A stretch of 64,000 bases of DNA from Pseudomonadota bacterium. Its GTDB lineage: Bacteria > Pseudomonadota > Alphaproteobacteria > Caulobacterales > Caulobacteraceae. The notes under the pieces were generated by a model. That model saw only the letters and a program-made list of their open reading frames with translations, was not told where the DNA came from and did no database searches. This document shows, piece by piece, positions 35,721-44,461 of the stretch. Each line of letters starts with the position of its first letter. The first letter of the stretch is position 1. The stretch lies in NCBI GenBank assembly GCA_023451375.1, contig JAEXZS010000078.1, forward strand, positions 184,162 through 248,161, read 5' to 3'. A program made the position numbers and the translations under genes.

Positions 35721-36982
35721 CCGCTTCCCTGCACACTTTGTCGAACGGCGTCCGCGTCGTGTGCGATCCCATGCCGGGGTTGAAGACCCTGGCCGTCGTC
35801 GTGGCGGTGAAGGGCGGCGCGCGCTGGGAGCCGGAGGACCGCTCGGGTTGGTCGCACCTGCTGGAGCACCTGGTGTTCAAGGGCGCCGGCGACATGGCGG
35901 CGCGCGAGATTGTCGAGCGGATCGAGGCCGAGGGCGGCACGATCAACGCCGCCACCGGCTATGAGCGGACCAGCTTCGAGGTGCGCGGGCTTGACGGCTC
36001 GCTGCCGCTGGCGATGCAGGTGCTGTCGGACCTGGTGTTCCGTCCCACCCTGGACCCCGCCGAGATCGAGCGCGAGAAGGACGTGGTGGCGCAGGAGATC
36101 GCCGAAGCCTTCGACACGCCCGACGACCATGTGTTCGAGATGGTCCAGACGCGGGCGTTCCGGGGCCAGCCGCTGGGCCGGCCGATCCTGGGCTCGGTCG
36201 CCAGCCTCAAGCCGGCCGACCGCGCGGCGGTGGAGGCCTGGCGCGCGCGGCTCTATTCGCCGGACCGGATGGTGGTGGCGGCCTCGGGCGCGGTGGACGA
36301 GGCCGAACTGCTGGCCCTGGCCGAGCGGTGGTTCGGCGATGCGAAGGCCATGCCCGCCGACGCGCCCGCGACGGCGGCCTTCGTCGGCGGCCATGCGCGG
36401 CTGAACCGCAGGATCGAACAGGCCAATCTGGTGTTCCAGCTGCCGGCGCTGGGCGCGACCGATCCGCAGCTGCCGGCCATGCGGCTGTTCAGCGAGATCC
36501 TGGGCGGCGGCATGGCCTCGCGCCTGTTTCAGAGCGCGCGGGAGGAGCGCGGCCTGGCCTACGCCATCGACGCCTATCAGGAACCCTATGCCGACACCGG
36601 CGTGCTGGGCATCTACGCCGGCGCGGCGGCGGACCGGGCGAAGGAGCTGGCCCAGGTCTCGGCGGCCGAGGTGCGGGCGCTGGCCGAAGCCGGGCCGAGC
36701 GCGGCCGAGATGTCGCGGGCCAAGGCGGTGATGAAGGCGGGCCTGTGGATGTCGGACGAGAACCCCATGAGCCGCGCGGGCCGCAACGCCGCCCAGACGC
36801 TGATCTTCGGCCGGCCGCTGACCAGCGAGGCCATGACCGAACAGCTGGAGGCGCAGACGGTCGAGGACGTCCGCACGGTCGGCGCCCGGCTGATCGAGAG
36901 CGGCAAGGCGGCCAGCGCCGTGCTGGGACCCAAGACCGCCGGCGGCGCCGGCGAGGCGTTCGAGGCGGCGCTGTTCGGCTAG
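35717..36982 (+). CDS. M16 family zinc metallopeptidase (processing-peptidase type), probable CTG start
   Basis: A 421-residue pitrilysin-family peptidase: TLSNGVRVVCDPMPGLKTLAVVV, the inverted zinc motif HLLEHLVFKGAG with the downstream Glu, and the second-half segment FQLPALGATDPQLPAMRLFSEILGGGMASRLFQ (key part LGGGMASRLFQ). Homologues begin TASLHTLSNG; the only way to include this is a CTG at 35717, which overlaps the SURF1 stop as CTGA and has AGGAAAG 7 nt upstream. A TTG at 35738 is the standard-codon alternative. No signal peptide. Probably co-translated with SURF1. Confidence 0.9.
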   Translation: MTASLHTLSNGVRVVCDPMPGLKTLAVVVAVKGGARWEPEDRSGWSHLLEHLVFKGAGDMAAREIVERIEAEGGTINAATGYERTSFEVRGLDGSLPLAMQVLSDLVFRPTLDPAEIEREKDVVAQEIAEAFDTPDDHVFEMVQTRAFRGQPLGRPILGSVASLKPADRAAVEAWRARLYSPDRMVVAASGAVDEAELLALAERWFGDAKAMPADAPATAAFVGGHARLNRRIEQANLVFQLPALGATDPQLPAMRLFSEILGGGMASRLFQSAREERGLAYAIDAYQEPYADTGVLGIYAGAAADRAKELAQVSAAEVRALAEAGPSAAEMSRAKAVMKAGLWMSDENPMSRAGRNAAQTLIFGRPLTSEAMTEQLEAQTVEDVRTVGARLIESGKAASAVLGPKTAGGAGEAFEAALFG

Positions 36983-37039
36983 GCGAAACCCTTTCCCGCC
37001 ACGTCGGTTGATCCAGCGCCTGAACCGGGAGAGAATCTG

Positions 37040-37588
37040 ATGTCCGTCCGTGTCGCCCTGATCGTCGGCAGCCTGCGCCAGGGCTCCTATTCCCGCGCCC
37101 TCGCCATGGCCGTCAAGGACCTCGCGGCGCCCGGACTTGAGGTCGTCCCGGTCGAGATCGGCGACCTGCCGCTTTACAATCCCGATCTGGAGGATCAGGT
37201 CCCGGCCTCTTGGGCGCGGTTCCGCCAGGCGGTGGAGGAGACGACGGCCGTGCTGTTCGTCACGCCGGAATACAACCGCTCCATCCCCGGCGCGCTGAAG
37301 AACGCGCTCGACGTCGGCTCGCGCCCCTATGGCCACAGCGTCTGGCAGGGCAAGCCGGCGGCGATCGTCAGCGTCTCGCCCGGCGCCATCGGCGCGTTCG
37401 GCGCCAACCACCACCTGCGCCAGCCGCTGGTCTTCCTGAACATGCCGACGATGCAGCAGCCGGAGGCCTACGTCGGCAATGTCGAGACGTTGTTGGAGGA
37501 CGGGGTGCTGAAGAACGAGGGCACGCGGGCGTTCCTCAAGACCTTCGCCGACGCGTTCGCGGAGTGGATCGAAAAGACCAAAGCCTGA
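37040..37588 (+). CDS. NADPH-dependent FMN reductase family protein
   Basis: A 182-residue flavodoxin-fold oxidoreductase with GSLRQGSYSRALA (phosphate-binding loop for FMN), DLPLYNPDLED, and FVTPEYNRSIPGALKNALDVGSRP, the classical second FMN motif. Family members reduce quinones, azo compounds or chromate with NAD(P)H; the natural substrate is not known. Start ATG 37040 follows GGGAGAG. Confidence 0.93.
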   Translation: MSVRVALIVGSLRQGSYSRALAMAVKDLAAPGLEVVPVEIGDLPLYNPDLEDQVPASWARFRQAVEETTAVLFVTPEYNRSIPGALKNALDVGSRPYGHSVWQGKPAAIVSVSPGAIGAFGANHHLRQPLVFLNMPTMQQPEAYVGNVETLLEDGVLKNEGTRAFLKTFADAFAEWIEKTKA

Positions 37589-37768
37589 TCGCGAACGCGC
37601 TGGGCGCTCGTTCTGCCGAACCTCGGCGCGTCTGCCGCCAACGTCTGCGGAGCGCTTCGGCGGCCCGCATGTCTGCTGTTGGCCGCGAAGGCTGCGACCG
37701 AAATCGACCCGTTGCCGACACTTGAGATGGCCGCTTGCAGGTCGCGGACCGATGGCTAGGGTTGCCTG

Positions 37769-37825
37769 ATGAACTCGCCTCGCCTCCGATACCTCGCGAT
37801 TTCCGTCGCCTGTAACGCCCGATGA
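37769..37825 (+). CDS. Possible 18-codon upstream ORF coupled to the CPBP-like gene
   Basis: ATG 37769 opens an 18-codon frame (MNSPRLRYLAISVACNAR) whose TGA overlaps the ATG of the next gene as ATGA. It might be a leader peptide or simply chance. The preceding 180 bases hold no other gene I can support. Confidence 0.25.
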   Translation: MNSPRLRYLAISVACNAR

Positions 37826-38352
37826 CTTCGCAGCCGGAGCAGACGGTCCGTCCAACCTTTTGGCGCGATTTGACCGGTCAGACCGAGCGCTGGGCCCGAA
37901 CCCTGGTGTTTGCGGTGGTGGTCGGACGTCTGTCGCTGGTGGCGTTGGGCATCGCCATCTTGCTGGCCGCCGGCGAGGGAGCACTGGATCAGTTCAGCGG
38001 ACTGACCGATGTCCCGACTTCCGAATGGGTGTTCATCGCCCTGGTGTTCGCGCCTCTGACTGAGTCACTCGCCATCCGCTTCGTCGTCTGGCTCCTTGGC
38101 AGCGGTAGCGTTTGGAAGTTGCCGGTGTGGGCGACGGCCATGGTGTGCGGGGCGCTCGCCGTTCCTCTCCATGGGCTTAGCCCGGTGTCGCTGGCCGTAG
38201 CGCCGTTCTTCGCCCTGATGGCGGCGATCCAGCACCACTGGATGAACCGGGGCCGGGGCTGGGCAGGCTTCTGGCTGATCGTGGCAATCCATCTCGTGGC
38301 TAATGCAGTCGCCGTGTGCGGTATGGCGTTGATTGGGCCACATGACGGGTAA
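37822..38352 (+). CDS. Small membrane protein with degenerate CPBP-protease motifs
   Basis: A 176-residue protein with about five predicted helices. It shows features like those of CPBP (Abi) intramembrane proteases: TESLAIRF in place of EExxxR, a His in AVPLHGLSP, and IHLVANAVA resembling the final HxxN motif. The first Glu pair is incomplete, so activity is uncertain. Its codon choice looks less GC-biased than neighbours. Start ATG 37822 may be coupled to a short upstream frame. I do not recognise a named family. Confidence 0.7.
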   Translation: MTSQPEQTVRPTFWRDLTGQTERWARTLVFAVVVGRLSLVALGIAILLAAGEGALDQFSGLTDVPTSEWVFIALVFAPLTESLAIRFVVWLLGSGSVWKLPVWATAMVCGALAVPLHGLSPVSLAVAPFFALMAAIQHHWMNRGRGWAGFWLIVAIHLVANAVAVCGMALIGPHDG

Positions 38353-38574
38353 ATCGCAGGGTGAGCTCGGGTCTGCGTGAAGCCCGTTGCCTCATAGTTG
38401 AGTATCGCGGGATCCACTCCGGTGCCCAATGACCGCTTTCCACCCTTAGCGGACGCCTGTTGCGTCTGCGCCTTGGAAACTGACGCCCAGGCGCGGAGTT
38501 CTCCGCCGGGCGCCTCTGGAACATGCCGTCGGCCGCAGCGTTGCGGTTCGGGCCTGTCCAGGAGAGGTGATCGC

Positions 38575-38919
38575 ATGCGGATGTATTTGAGCTTGGCCGC
38601 GGTGGCGGGATGCGGGCTGATCGCCGGCGGCTGCGCCACGACGGACGGCTACGCCTCGCAATGCGAGCGCGACTATGCGCAGAACCGCCAGTATGCGACG
38701 ACCAGCGGCGCGGCCCTGGGCGCTCTGGCGGGCGCCGCGCTCGCCGGCGACGGGGATCGGGAACAGGGCGCGGCCATCGGCGCGCTGGCGGGCGGCCTCC
38801 TGGGCAACCAGCTGTCTGAACGGGACGATCCCTGTGGATACGGCTTCGGCGGCTACAACCGCGACGGTCGCTACGGCTACACGCGCGTGCCTCGCCGGGG
38901 CGACTACGGCTATTACTGA
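38575..38919 (+). CDS. Glycine-zipper outer-membrane lipoprotein (2TM domain type)
   Basis: A 114-residue exported protein with a lipoprotein signal ending in LIAGGC. The centre is a glycine-zipper (GAALGALAGAALAG, then GAAIGALAGGLLGNQL), followed by a Gly/Tyr/Arg-rich tail. Proteins with this two-helix zipper usually sit in the outer membrane; a precise role is unknown. Start ATG 38575 follows GGAGAGG. The 222 bases upstream contain no supported gene. Confidence 0.87.
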   Translation: MRMYLSLAAVAGCGLIAGGCATTDGYASQCERDYAQNRQYATTSGAALGALAGAALAGDGDREQGAAIGALAGGLLGNQLSERDDPCGYGFGGYNRDGRYGYTRVPRRGDYGYY

Positions 38920-39017
38920 GCCCTGCGCCGGCGGGGCGACCGTCTGTTGATCATCGGCCCAATTGAAAACGGCGGCCCCTTCAGGAGCCGCCGTTTCCGT
39001 TCGGACGTAAGCTGAGA

Positions 39018-39230
39018 TCAGCCGACGGTCTGGAGCTGGCCAGCCGATTCCTTGCCCGAGCGCTTGTCGCGCTCCAGCTCGTAGGAAACCTTCTGGTTTT
39101 CGTCCAGGCCGCGCAGGCCGGCGGCTTCCACCGCCGTGATGTGGACGAAGACGTCCTTGCCGCCGTCGTCCGGCTGGATGAAGCCGTAGCCCTTGGTCGC
39201 GTTGAACCACTTAACAGTGCCGGTAGCCAT
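39018..39230 (-). CDS. Cold-shock family RNA-binding protein
   Basis: A 70-residue CspA-like nucleic acid chaperone: [28 protein letters not shown] contains both RNP motifs (KGYGFI, DVFVHI), and the protein ends [14 protein letters not shown] ([11 protein letters not shown]). Start ATG 39230 follows GGAGG. Upstream is about 210 bp of untranslated sequence shared with a divergent small gene; long 5' leaders are common for cold-shock genes, but I see no defined element. Confidence 0.95.
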   Translation of the reverse strand: MATGTVKWFNATKGYGFIQPDDGGKDVFVHITAVEAAGLRGLDENQKVSYELERDKRSGKESAGQLQTVG

Positions 39231-39444
39231 TATAAGACCTCCGTTAGAAATTGACCGAGGGAACGTCCCTGCGGCCTGTCGGGTCTGAATGGATCGGCCT
39301 GGACTCGTGCGTTCGCAGAGAGAGTGGGCGTTACGCAGAGAGATCGACAGGGGCCATTGCGCAGGTCTTGGCGGAAAACGCAAGCGTGGCCGCAGGGAAC
39401 GGCAAAGGTGGCGAAGCGTTCTTAAGGTCAACGGGAGATCCAGA

Positions 39445-39633
39445 ATGAACCAGACGCACATCGTGGAGCGCGCCTACCAGCTGGCCCGCACGCCGGCCTG
39501 CGGCAACACCGGCGACGTGGTGAAGGCGCTCTCCGCCGAAGGCTACTCCGGCGCCGAGATCGCCCACCTGCAGGGGGCGGCCATCCGCGCCGACCTGAAC
39601 CGCCTGTGCAAGCTGCCGGCGGCGGCCGAATGA
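39445..39633 (+). CDS. Small conserved hypothetical protein
   Basis: A 62-residue protein beginning [14 protein letters not shown], mostly helical, with [22 protein letters not shown] resembling a small helix-turn-helix or helical bundle. GGGAGA precedes ATG 39445. Its TGA directly abuts the stop of the convergent small gene on the other strand. No function known to me. Confidence 0.65.
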   Translation: MNQTHIVERAYQLARTPACGNTGDVVKALSAEGYSGAEIAHLQGAAIRADLNRLCKLPAAAE

Positions 39634-39804
39634 TCACCGCTTGAAGGTGTCGCCCACCGCCTCGGCGTCGGGACCGTCAGGCCCGGCGCTGCGGCGCTCC
39701 TGCTCGCCCGTCTTCTTCACTTCCTTGTCCGACGTCGAGGCGTCGGGCCTGCCCGCCGGAATGGCGCCGTTGTCCTCGCGGCCTTCGGTTTGCCTGTCGC
39801 TCAT
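39634..39804 (-). CDS. Small hydrophilic hypothetical protein (56 residues)
   Basis: Starts MSDRQTEGREDNG and ends AEAVGDTFKR, rich in Asp, Glu, Lys, Arg and Gly with no hydrophobic segment, so probably disordered. A perfect AGGAGG lies 5 nt before ATG 39804. The strong ribosome site and clean convergent junction with the neighbouring small gene support it as real despite its size. Confidence 0.65.
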   Translation of the reverse strand: MSDRQTEGREDNGAIPAGRPDASTSDKEVKKTGEQERRSAGPDGPDAEAVGDTFKR

Positions 39805-39856
39805 GTGCACCTCCTGACTGCCTAGCGGATCGGGAGGCGAGCGGTTCCCGCGCGCC

Positions 39857-41341
39857 TCAGCGCGCCCCGGCGCCTTGCGGCAGGTGCTGCTTCTCGAACC
39901 GGCCGACGCGATCGACCAGGGTGCGGGCCGCCTGGTTCATGCCCGTGACCGCCACCTCGGCGCCCTGGCGGCGATAGCGGAACACGACCTTGTCCACCGC
40001 CGCCACCCCGGTCAGGTCCCACAGATGCGCCTCGCTCATGTCGATCTCGACGCGCCGGGGCTCGCCGTGATGCTCGAAGCTGGCGGCGAACAGGTCGGCC
40101 GAGGCGAAGAACAACTGGCCCGTCACGCGATAGCGCAGCACCCCGTCCTCCGGCGTCTCGATCTCGGTCACGGTCAGGGTCTTGCCGACCTTGCGCATGA
40201 AGAAGACGGCGGACAGCACCACGCCCAGGACCACGCCCTTGGACAGGTCGTGGGTGGCGACGACGGCGGCCGTGGTGGCCAGCATGACGATCGACGACTG
40301 CAGCGGCGTCGAACGCAGCTTCAGCACGGAGCCCCAGTCGAAGGTGTTGACCGACACCATGATCATCACCGCCACCAGCGCCGCCATCGGGATCCGGGCC
40401 ACCCAGTCCTGCAGCACCAGGATCAGGAACAGCAGGAACAGCCCCGCCCACAGGGTCGACAGCCGCCCGCGCGCGCCCGATCCGACGTTGATCATCGACT
40501 GGCCGATCATGGCGCAGCCGGCCATGCCGCCGAACAGGGGCGACAGGATGTTGGCGATCCCCTGGCCGCGCGTCTCGCGGTCCTTGTCGGACGGCGTATC
40601 GGTGATGTCGTCGATCAGATTGGCGGTCAGCAGGCTTTCCAGCAGGCCGACGAAGGCCAGGGTCGCCGAGACCGGGGCGATGATGACCAGCGTCTCCCAC
40701 GTCAGCGGGACCATCGGCAGGTGGAAGGCGGGCAGGGCGGTCGGCAGCCGGCCCATGTCCCCGACCGTGCGCACGTCCAGCCCGGTCATCATCACGAAGG
40801 CGCTGATCAGGACGATGGCGAGCAACGGCGACGGCACGGCTTTCGTCAGGCGCGGGAAGCCGTAGATGACCACCAGCCCCGCCGCGACCAGCGCCCAGGT
40901 CTGCCAGCCGGCGCCGATCAGTTCGGGCATCTGGGCCAGAAAGATCAGGATGGCCAGCGAGTTGACGAAGCCGGTCATCACGCTGCGGCTGACGAACCGG
41001 ATGTAGCGCCCCAGCTTCAGCAGGCCGACGACGATCTGGATGACGCCGCACAGGATGGAGGCGGCGAACAGGTATTCTATGCCGTGGTCCCGCACCAGCC
41101 CGCCCATCAGCAGGGCCATGGCCCCGGTGGCGGCCGAGATCATCGCCGGTCGTCCGCCGACGAAGGCGATGGTCACGGCGATGACGACGCTGGCGTACAG
41201 GCCGACGGCCGGATCGACCCCGGCGATGATGGAGAAGGCGATGGCCTCGGGGATCAGGGCCAGGGCGACGACGGTTCCCGCCAGCAGGTCGCGGCGCGGG
41301 GAGGCGAGCCATTGCCGGCGCGCGGAGGCGATGACGGACAT
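39857..41341 (-). CDS. SulP family anion transporter with STAS domain
   Basis: A 494-residue inner-membrane transporter of the SLC26/SulP family, moving sulfate, bicarbonate or other anions. It shows [26 protein letters not shown] near the start, [32 protein letters not shown] and about ten helices, then a C-terminal STAS domain ([23 protein letters not shown]). ATG 41341 gives the usual short N-terminus; a GTG at 41410 is possible. The ion cannot be assigned, though marine-type relatives often carry bicarbonate. Confidence 0.93.
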   Translation of the reverse strand: MSVIASARRQWLASPRRDLLAGTVVALALIPEAIAFSIIAGVDPAVGLYASVVIAVTIAFVGGRPAMISAATGAMALLMGGLVRDHGIEYLFAASILCGVIQIVVGLLKLGRYIRFVSRSVMTGFVNSLAILIFLAQMPELIGAGWQTWALVAAGLVVIYGFPRLTKAVPSPLLAIVLISAFVMMTGLDVRTVGDMGRLPTALPAFHLPMVPLTWETLVIIAPVSATLAFVGLLESLLTANLIDDITDTPSDKDRETRGQGIANILSPLFGGMAGCAMIGQSMINVGSGARGRLSTLWAGLFLLFLILVLQDWVARIPMAALVAVMIMVSVNTFDWGSVLKLRSTPLQSSIVMLATTAAVVATHDLSKGVVLGVVLSAVFFMRKVGKTLTVTEIETPEDGVLRYRVTGQLFFASADLFAASFEHHGEPRRVEIDMSEAHLWDLTGVAAVDKVVFRYRRQGAEVAVTGMNQAARTLVDRVGRFEKQHLPQGAGAR

Positions 41342-41531
41342 TGGATTTTCATCTGGATGAGCCGACTGCGCGGCTCGGTTTCCCGGCGGATCGGCGGCCG
41401 GGATAGCCACCCGTCGCCTGCGAGCAGGGCCGGGTCCGAGGTGATGGCGTCCTGATGCGGCCTCGCGGCGCGGAAATCAAGTTCGCGTGGCGCCCGTCGC
41501 CAATCGCCGTCTCGCGCGTTAGGTTCGCGTC

Positions 41532-42134
41532 ATGGCGCTCCTGGACTGGATGAGCGATGCGGCCGGACCCGTGGTCCGGGGCGACGGCGTACGGCTGCGT
41601 CCGCCGCGCGGGGCGGACTATGTCGCCTGGTCCGAACTGCGGGCGCGGTCGCGCGACTATCTGCAGCCGTGGGAGCCCGCCTGGCCCGAGGACGACCTCA
41701 CCCGGGCGGCCTTCAAGCGGCGACTGGCGATCTATGCGCGCGAGATGGAGCTGGGCAACGCCTGGCCCTTCTTCGTCTTCAGCGACGACGACAGGACGTT
41801 GGTCGGCGCCGTGACCCTGTCCAACGTCCGCCGCGGCGTCGCCGAGACCGGCTCGATCGGCTACTGGATCGGCCAGCCTTACGCCGGCAGGGGCTTCGCC
41901 ACGGCGGCGGTGCGGGCCCTGGTGCGCTACGCCTTCGACAGGCTGAATCTGCACCGGCTGGAGGCGGCCTGTCTGCCGACCAACGAAAGCTCGCGTCGTG
42001 TGCTTGAGAAATCCGGTTTCCGGCGTGAGGGATACGCTCGTGCTTATTTGAAAATTAACGGGGAGTGGGCAGACCATCTGCTGTTCGGCCTTGTCGAGGA
42101 CGAGATCGATCGCGGCGGCCGAATGTCGTCCTGA
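41532..42134 (+). CDS. GNAT acetyltransferase, RimJ-like
   Basis: A 200-residue acetyltransferase with VRLRPPRGADYVAW at the start, VGAVTLSNVRRGVAETGSIGYWIGQPYAGRGFATAAV containing the acetyl-CoA loop (QPYAGRGFATAAV), LHRLEAACLPTNESSRRVLEKSGFRREG and DHLLFGL. RimJ acetylates ribosomal protein S5, but many relatives act on other proteins or small molecules. It precedes the PdeA-like gene by 16 bases and may be co-transcribed. Confidence 0.92.
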   Translation: MALLDWMSDAAGPVVRGDGVRLRPPRGADYVAWSELRARSRDYLQPWEPAWPEDDLTRAAFKRRLAIYAREMELGNAWPFFVFSDDDRTLVGAVTLSNVRRGVAETGSIGYWIGQPYAGRGFATAAVRALVRYAFDRLNLHRLEAACLPTNESSRRVLEKSGFRREGYARAYLKINGEWADHLLFGLVEDEIDRGGRMSS

Positions 42135-42150
42135 GGGGGCCTGAACGCCT

Positions 42151-43818
42151 GTGAACACGCGATCCAGATCGCTGGCCTGGGACGCCACGACCGCCATCGA
42201 GGCGCTCGCGGCGGCCGACACCGCGCTTTGGGTGTGGACCCCCGCAGAGGATCAGATCCGCTTCACCGGCGCGACCCGCTCGCTGGGCCTGGGCCCGCTG
42301 GCGCCGGAGTGTTCGGGCGCCGGCTTCGTCGCCTCGGCCCTGCCGCAGGACCGTTCGCTGGCCGAGAAGATGCTGAAGCCGCAGGAAGAAGGGACCGAGG
42401 TCGCCGTCCGCCTGCGCATGCGCGGCGCCGAGACCTGCTTGTGGCGGGGCGTCTGGCTCGAGGACGGGCTGCGCGCCGCCGGCGTGGTGGCGCTGGAGAC
42501 CAGGCTGGCGGGCGGCGATCGCGACAATCTGACGGGTCTGCTGGACCGGCGCGGCTTTCTCACGCGGGTCGGCGAGGTGCTGATCCAGCCCGGCGAATAC
42601 GAGATGGTGGTCGGCGACGTCGACCGGCTGCGGCGCTTGAACGAGGCGCTGGGCCATGAGCGCACCGACCTGGTGCTGTCGGCGCTGGGCTCGCGCCTGG
42701 CGGCCGCTTTTCCCAAGGACGCCTCGCCCGCCCGCATCGGCGAGGACGAATTCGCCCTGATCGTGCCCAAGGGCGCCAGCCACCCCAGCTACCGCATGCG
42801 CGAGGCGCTGGAGCAGCCTCTGCGCGTGGCGGGGTTCGACATCTATCCGACCGTCTCGATCGGGGCGGTGGTGGTCGAGGGCGGGGCCGACGCCCCGGAT
42901 CCGGCCGAGATACTCCGCCGCGTCGAACTGGCGGTGGAGTCGGCCAAGGGGGCGGGGCGCGGCGGTTCGGCCGCCTACGGCCGCGCGCTGGAATCCGACT
43001 CCCTCAGCCGCCTGGCGCTGGAGGCCGATCTGCGCAACGCCTTCCTGCGCGGCGAGATCACCCCCTTCTTCCAGCCGATCGTGAACCTGAAGACCGGCGC
43101 CGTCGCCGGCTTCGAGGCCCTGGCGCGCTGGCGCCACCCCCGGCGCGGCCTGGTGCCGCCGGACGAGTTCCTGACCCTGACCGACGAGCTGGGGATGATG
43201 AACGATCTGGGCCTGCTGATGATGACCCAGTCCGCGCGCCAGCTGGCCGAATGGCTGGAGCGGCATCCCATGGCCGGCAAGCTGTTCTGCAGCGTCAACC
43301 TGTCGGTCGGCGAGATCGAGCGCCGCCACCTGGTCGAGGACGTCGAGCGCATCATCAAGGAAAGCAATCTGCCGCGCGGCGCCCTGAAGCTGGAGGTCAC
43401 CGAGGGCGACATCATGCGCGACACCACGCGCGCCGCCGAGGTGCTGCAGTCGCTGAAGGCCGTCGGGGCCTCGCTGGCGCTGGACGATTTCGGGACCGGC
43501 TTCTCGTCCCTCTCCTACCTGGCCCGGCTGCCTTTCGACACGCTCAAGATCGACCGCTACTTCGTGCTGACGATGAACAAGGACGAGGGCTCGGCCAAGA
43601 TCGTTAAGTCGGTGGTCAACCTGGGCCGCGACCTGGCCCTGGAGGTCGTCGCCGAAGGCGTGGAGAACGCCGAGCTGGCCCGCCTGCTGCTGGACGCCCA
43701 GTGCCACTACGGCCAGGGCTTCGGCTACGCCCCGGCCCTGCCGGCCCAGGAGGCCGAGGTCTATCTGGCCGAAAGCCTGGCCGACGGCACGGCGCCGCTG
43801 AAGCAGCGGTCGGCCTAG
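42151..43818 (+). CDS. c-di-GMP phosphodiesterase, PdeA-like (PAS?-GEDEF-EAL)
   Basis: A 555-residue cytoplasmic protein. A PAS-like N-terminus is followed by a GGDEF domain with the degenerate GEDEF (near residue 197) and an EAL domain (near 320) with FEALARWRHP, the metal-binding LKLEVTEGDIM, DDFGTGFSSLSYL, KIDRYFV, VAEGVE and GQGFGYAPAL. All EAL catalytic residues look present. This layout, GEDEF and length match C. crescentus PdeA, where GTP binding to GEDEF activates c-di-GMP breakdown and ClpXP/CpdR removes the protein in the cell cycle. Here the C-terminus is KQRSA. GTG start at 42151. Confidence 0.88.
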   Translation: MNTRSRSLAWDATTAIEALAAADTALWVWTPAEDQIRFTGATRSLGLGPLAPECSGAGFVASALPQDRSLAEKMLKPQEEGTEVAVRLRMRGAETCLWRGVWLEDGLRAAGVVALETRLAGGDRDNLTGLLDRRGFLTRVGEVLIQPGEYEMVVGDVDRLRRLNEALGHERTDLVLSALGSRLAAAFPKDASPARIGEDEFALIVPKGASHPSYRMREALEQPLRVAGFDIYPTVSIGAVVVEGGADAPDPAEILRRVELAVESAKGAGRGGSAAYGRALESDSLSRLALEADLRNAFLRGEITPFFQPIVNLKTGAVAGFEALARWRHPRRGLVPPDEFLTLTDELGMMNDLGLLMMTQSARQLAEWLERHPMAGKLFCSVNLSVGEIERRHLVEDVERIIKESNLPRGALKLEVTEGDIMRDTTRAAEVLQSLKAVGASLALDDFGTGFSSLSYLARLPFDTLKIDRYFVLTMNKDEGSAKIVKSVVNLGRDLALEVVAEGVENAELARLLLDAQCHYGQGFGYAPALPAQEAEVYLAESLADGTAPLKQRSA

Positions 43819-43841
43819 ACGCGAACCGCGTGTTGTTTCCT

Positions 43842-43873
43842 CGTCATCCTCGGGTCAAGCCGGAGGATGACGG
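43842..43873. repeat. REP-like hairpin between two convergent genes, possible terminator
   Basis: CGTCATCCTC and GAGGATGACG form a perfect 10-bp stem around GGGTCAAGCCG. It lies between the stops of the PdeA-like gene and panD. It is the same sequence type as the paired copies at 58734-58841. Confidence 0.7.
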
Positions 43874-43883
43874 AACAGAGGGT

Positions 43884-44240
43884 TCAAGCCGCGCGCTTGA
43901 TCTCGTTGCGGTCGTCCAGCAGGATCACCGTGGGGTTCCACTGGCGCGCTTCTTCCTGTTCCAGCTGGCCGTAGGTCACGACGATCACCTTGTCGTTCTT
44001 CTGCACCAGGCGCGCGGCGGCGCCGTTGACGCCGATCACCCTGGAGCCGCGCGGCGCCTCGATGGCGTAGGTGGTGAAGCGCGCGCCGTTGGTGATGTTC
44101 AGCACGTCCACCTGCTCGTTGGGGAAGATGCCCGCGGCGTCCAGCAGGTCGCGGTCGATGGCGATCGAGCCCTCGTAGTCGAGATCGGCTTGCGTCACCG
44201 TGGCGCGGTGCAGCTTGGACTTCATCATGGTGACCAGCAA
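43884..44240 (-). CDS. panD: Aspartate 1-decarboxylase (pyruvoyl enzyme)
   Basis: Makes beta-alanine for pantothenate and CoA. The 118-residue proenzyme has [19 protein letters not shown], where self-cleavage at the Gly-Ser bond gives the pyruvoyl group, then [26 protein letters not shown] and a C-terminal NEIK segment. Alignment in mind with E. coli PanD (MIRTML...) places the start at TTG 44240 with GGGAGA upstream; ATG 44228 is an alternative. The E. coli PanZ partner is not in the window. Confidence 0.94.
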   Translation of the reverse strand: MLVTMMKSKLHRATVTQADLDYEGSIAIDRDLLDAAGIFPNEQVDVLNITNGARFTTYAIEAPRGSRVIGVNGAAARLVQKNDKVIVVTYGQLEQEEARQWNPTVILLDDRNEIKRAA

Positions 44241-44461
44241 GGCGGGTCTCCCGGACAACACGCGGGGCGATAGCCCCCGCTCGCAGGCGGCTCATATAGG
44301 GATTTCGCGCCGCCGCATCAATCGCGCCTGCTGCGACGCAGCGAGACCTATGGTGCGGCGCGAAGGCTGAGCCCACATTGCCGGACGTTCATTTGACCGA
44401 AGCCGGAGCCCCATTATGCTGAGCCGGCGGCCGCCACGGCCATTCTGCGGGACTCCCTTCC

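Noticed and set aside
38398..38574. An N-terminal extension of the glycine-zipper lipoprotein
   Set aside because: The lipoprotein signal begins at ATG 38575 with its own ribosome site. The NDRFPPLAD segment upstream resembles an interspersed repeat I recall from related bacteria, but this could not be verified here.
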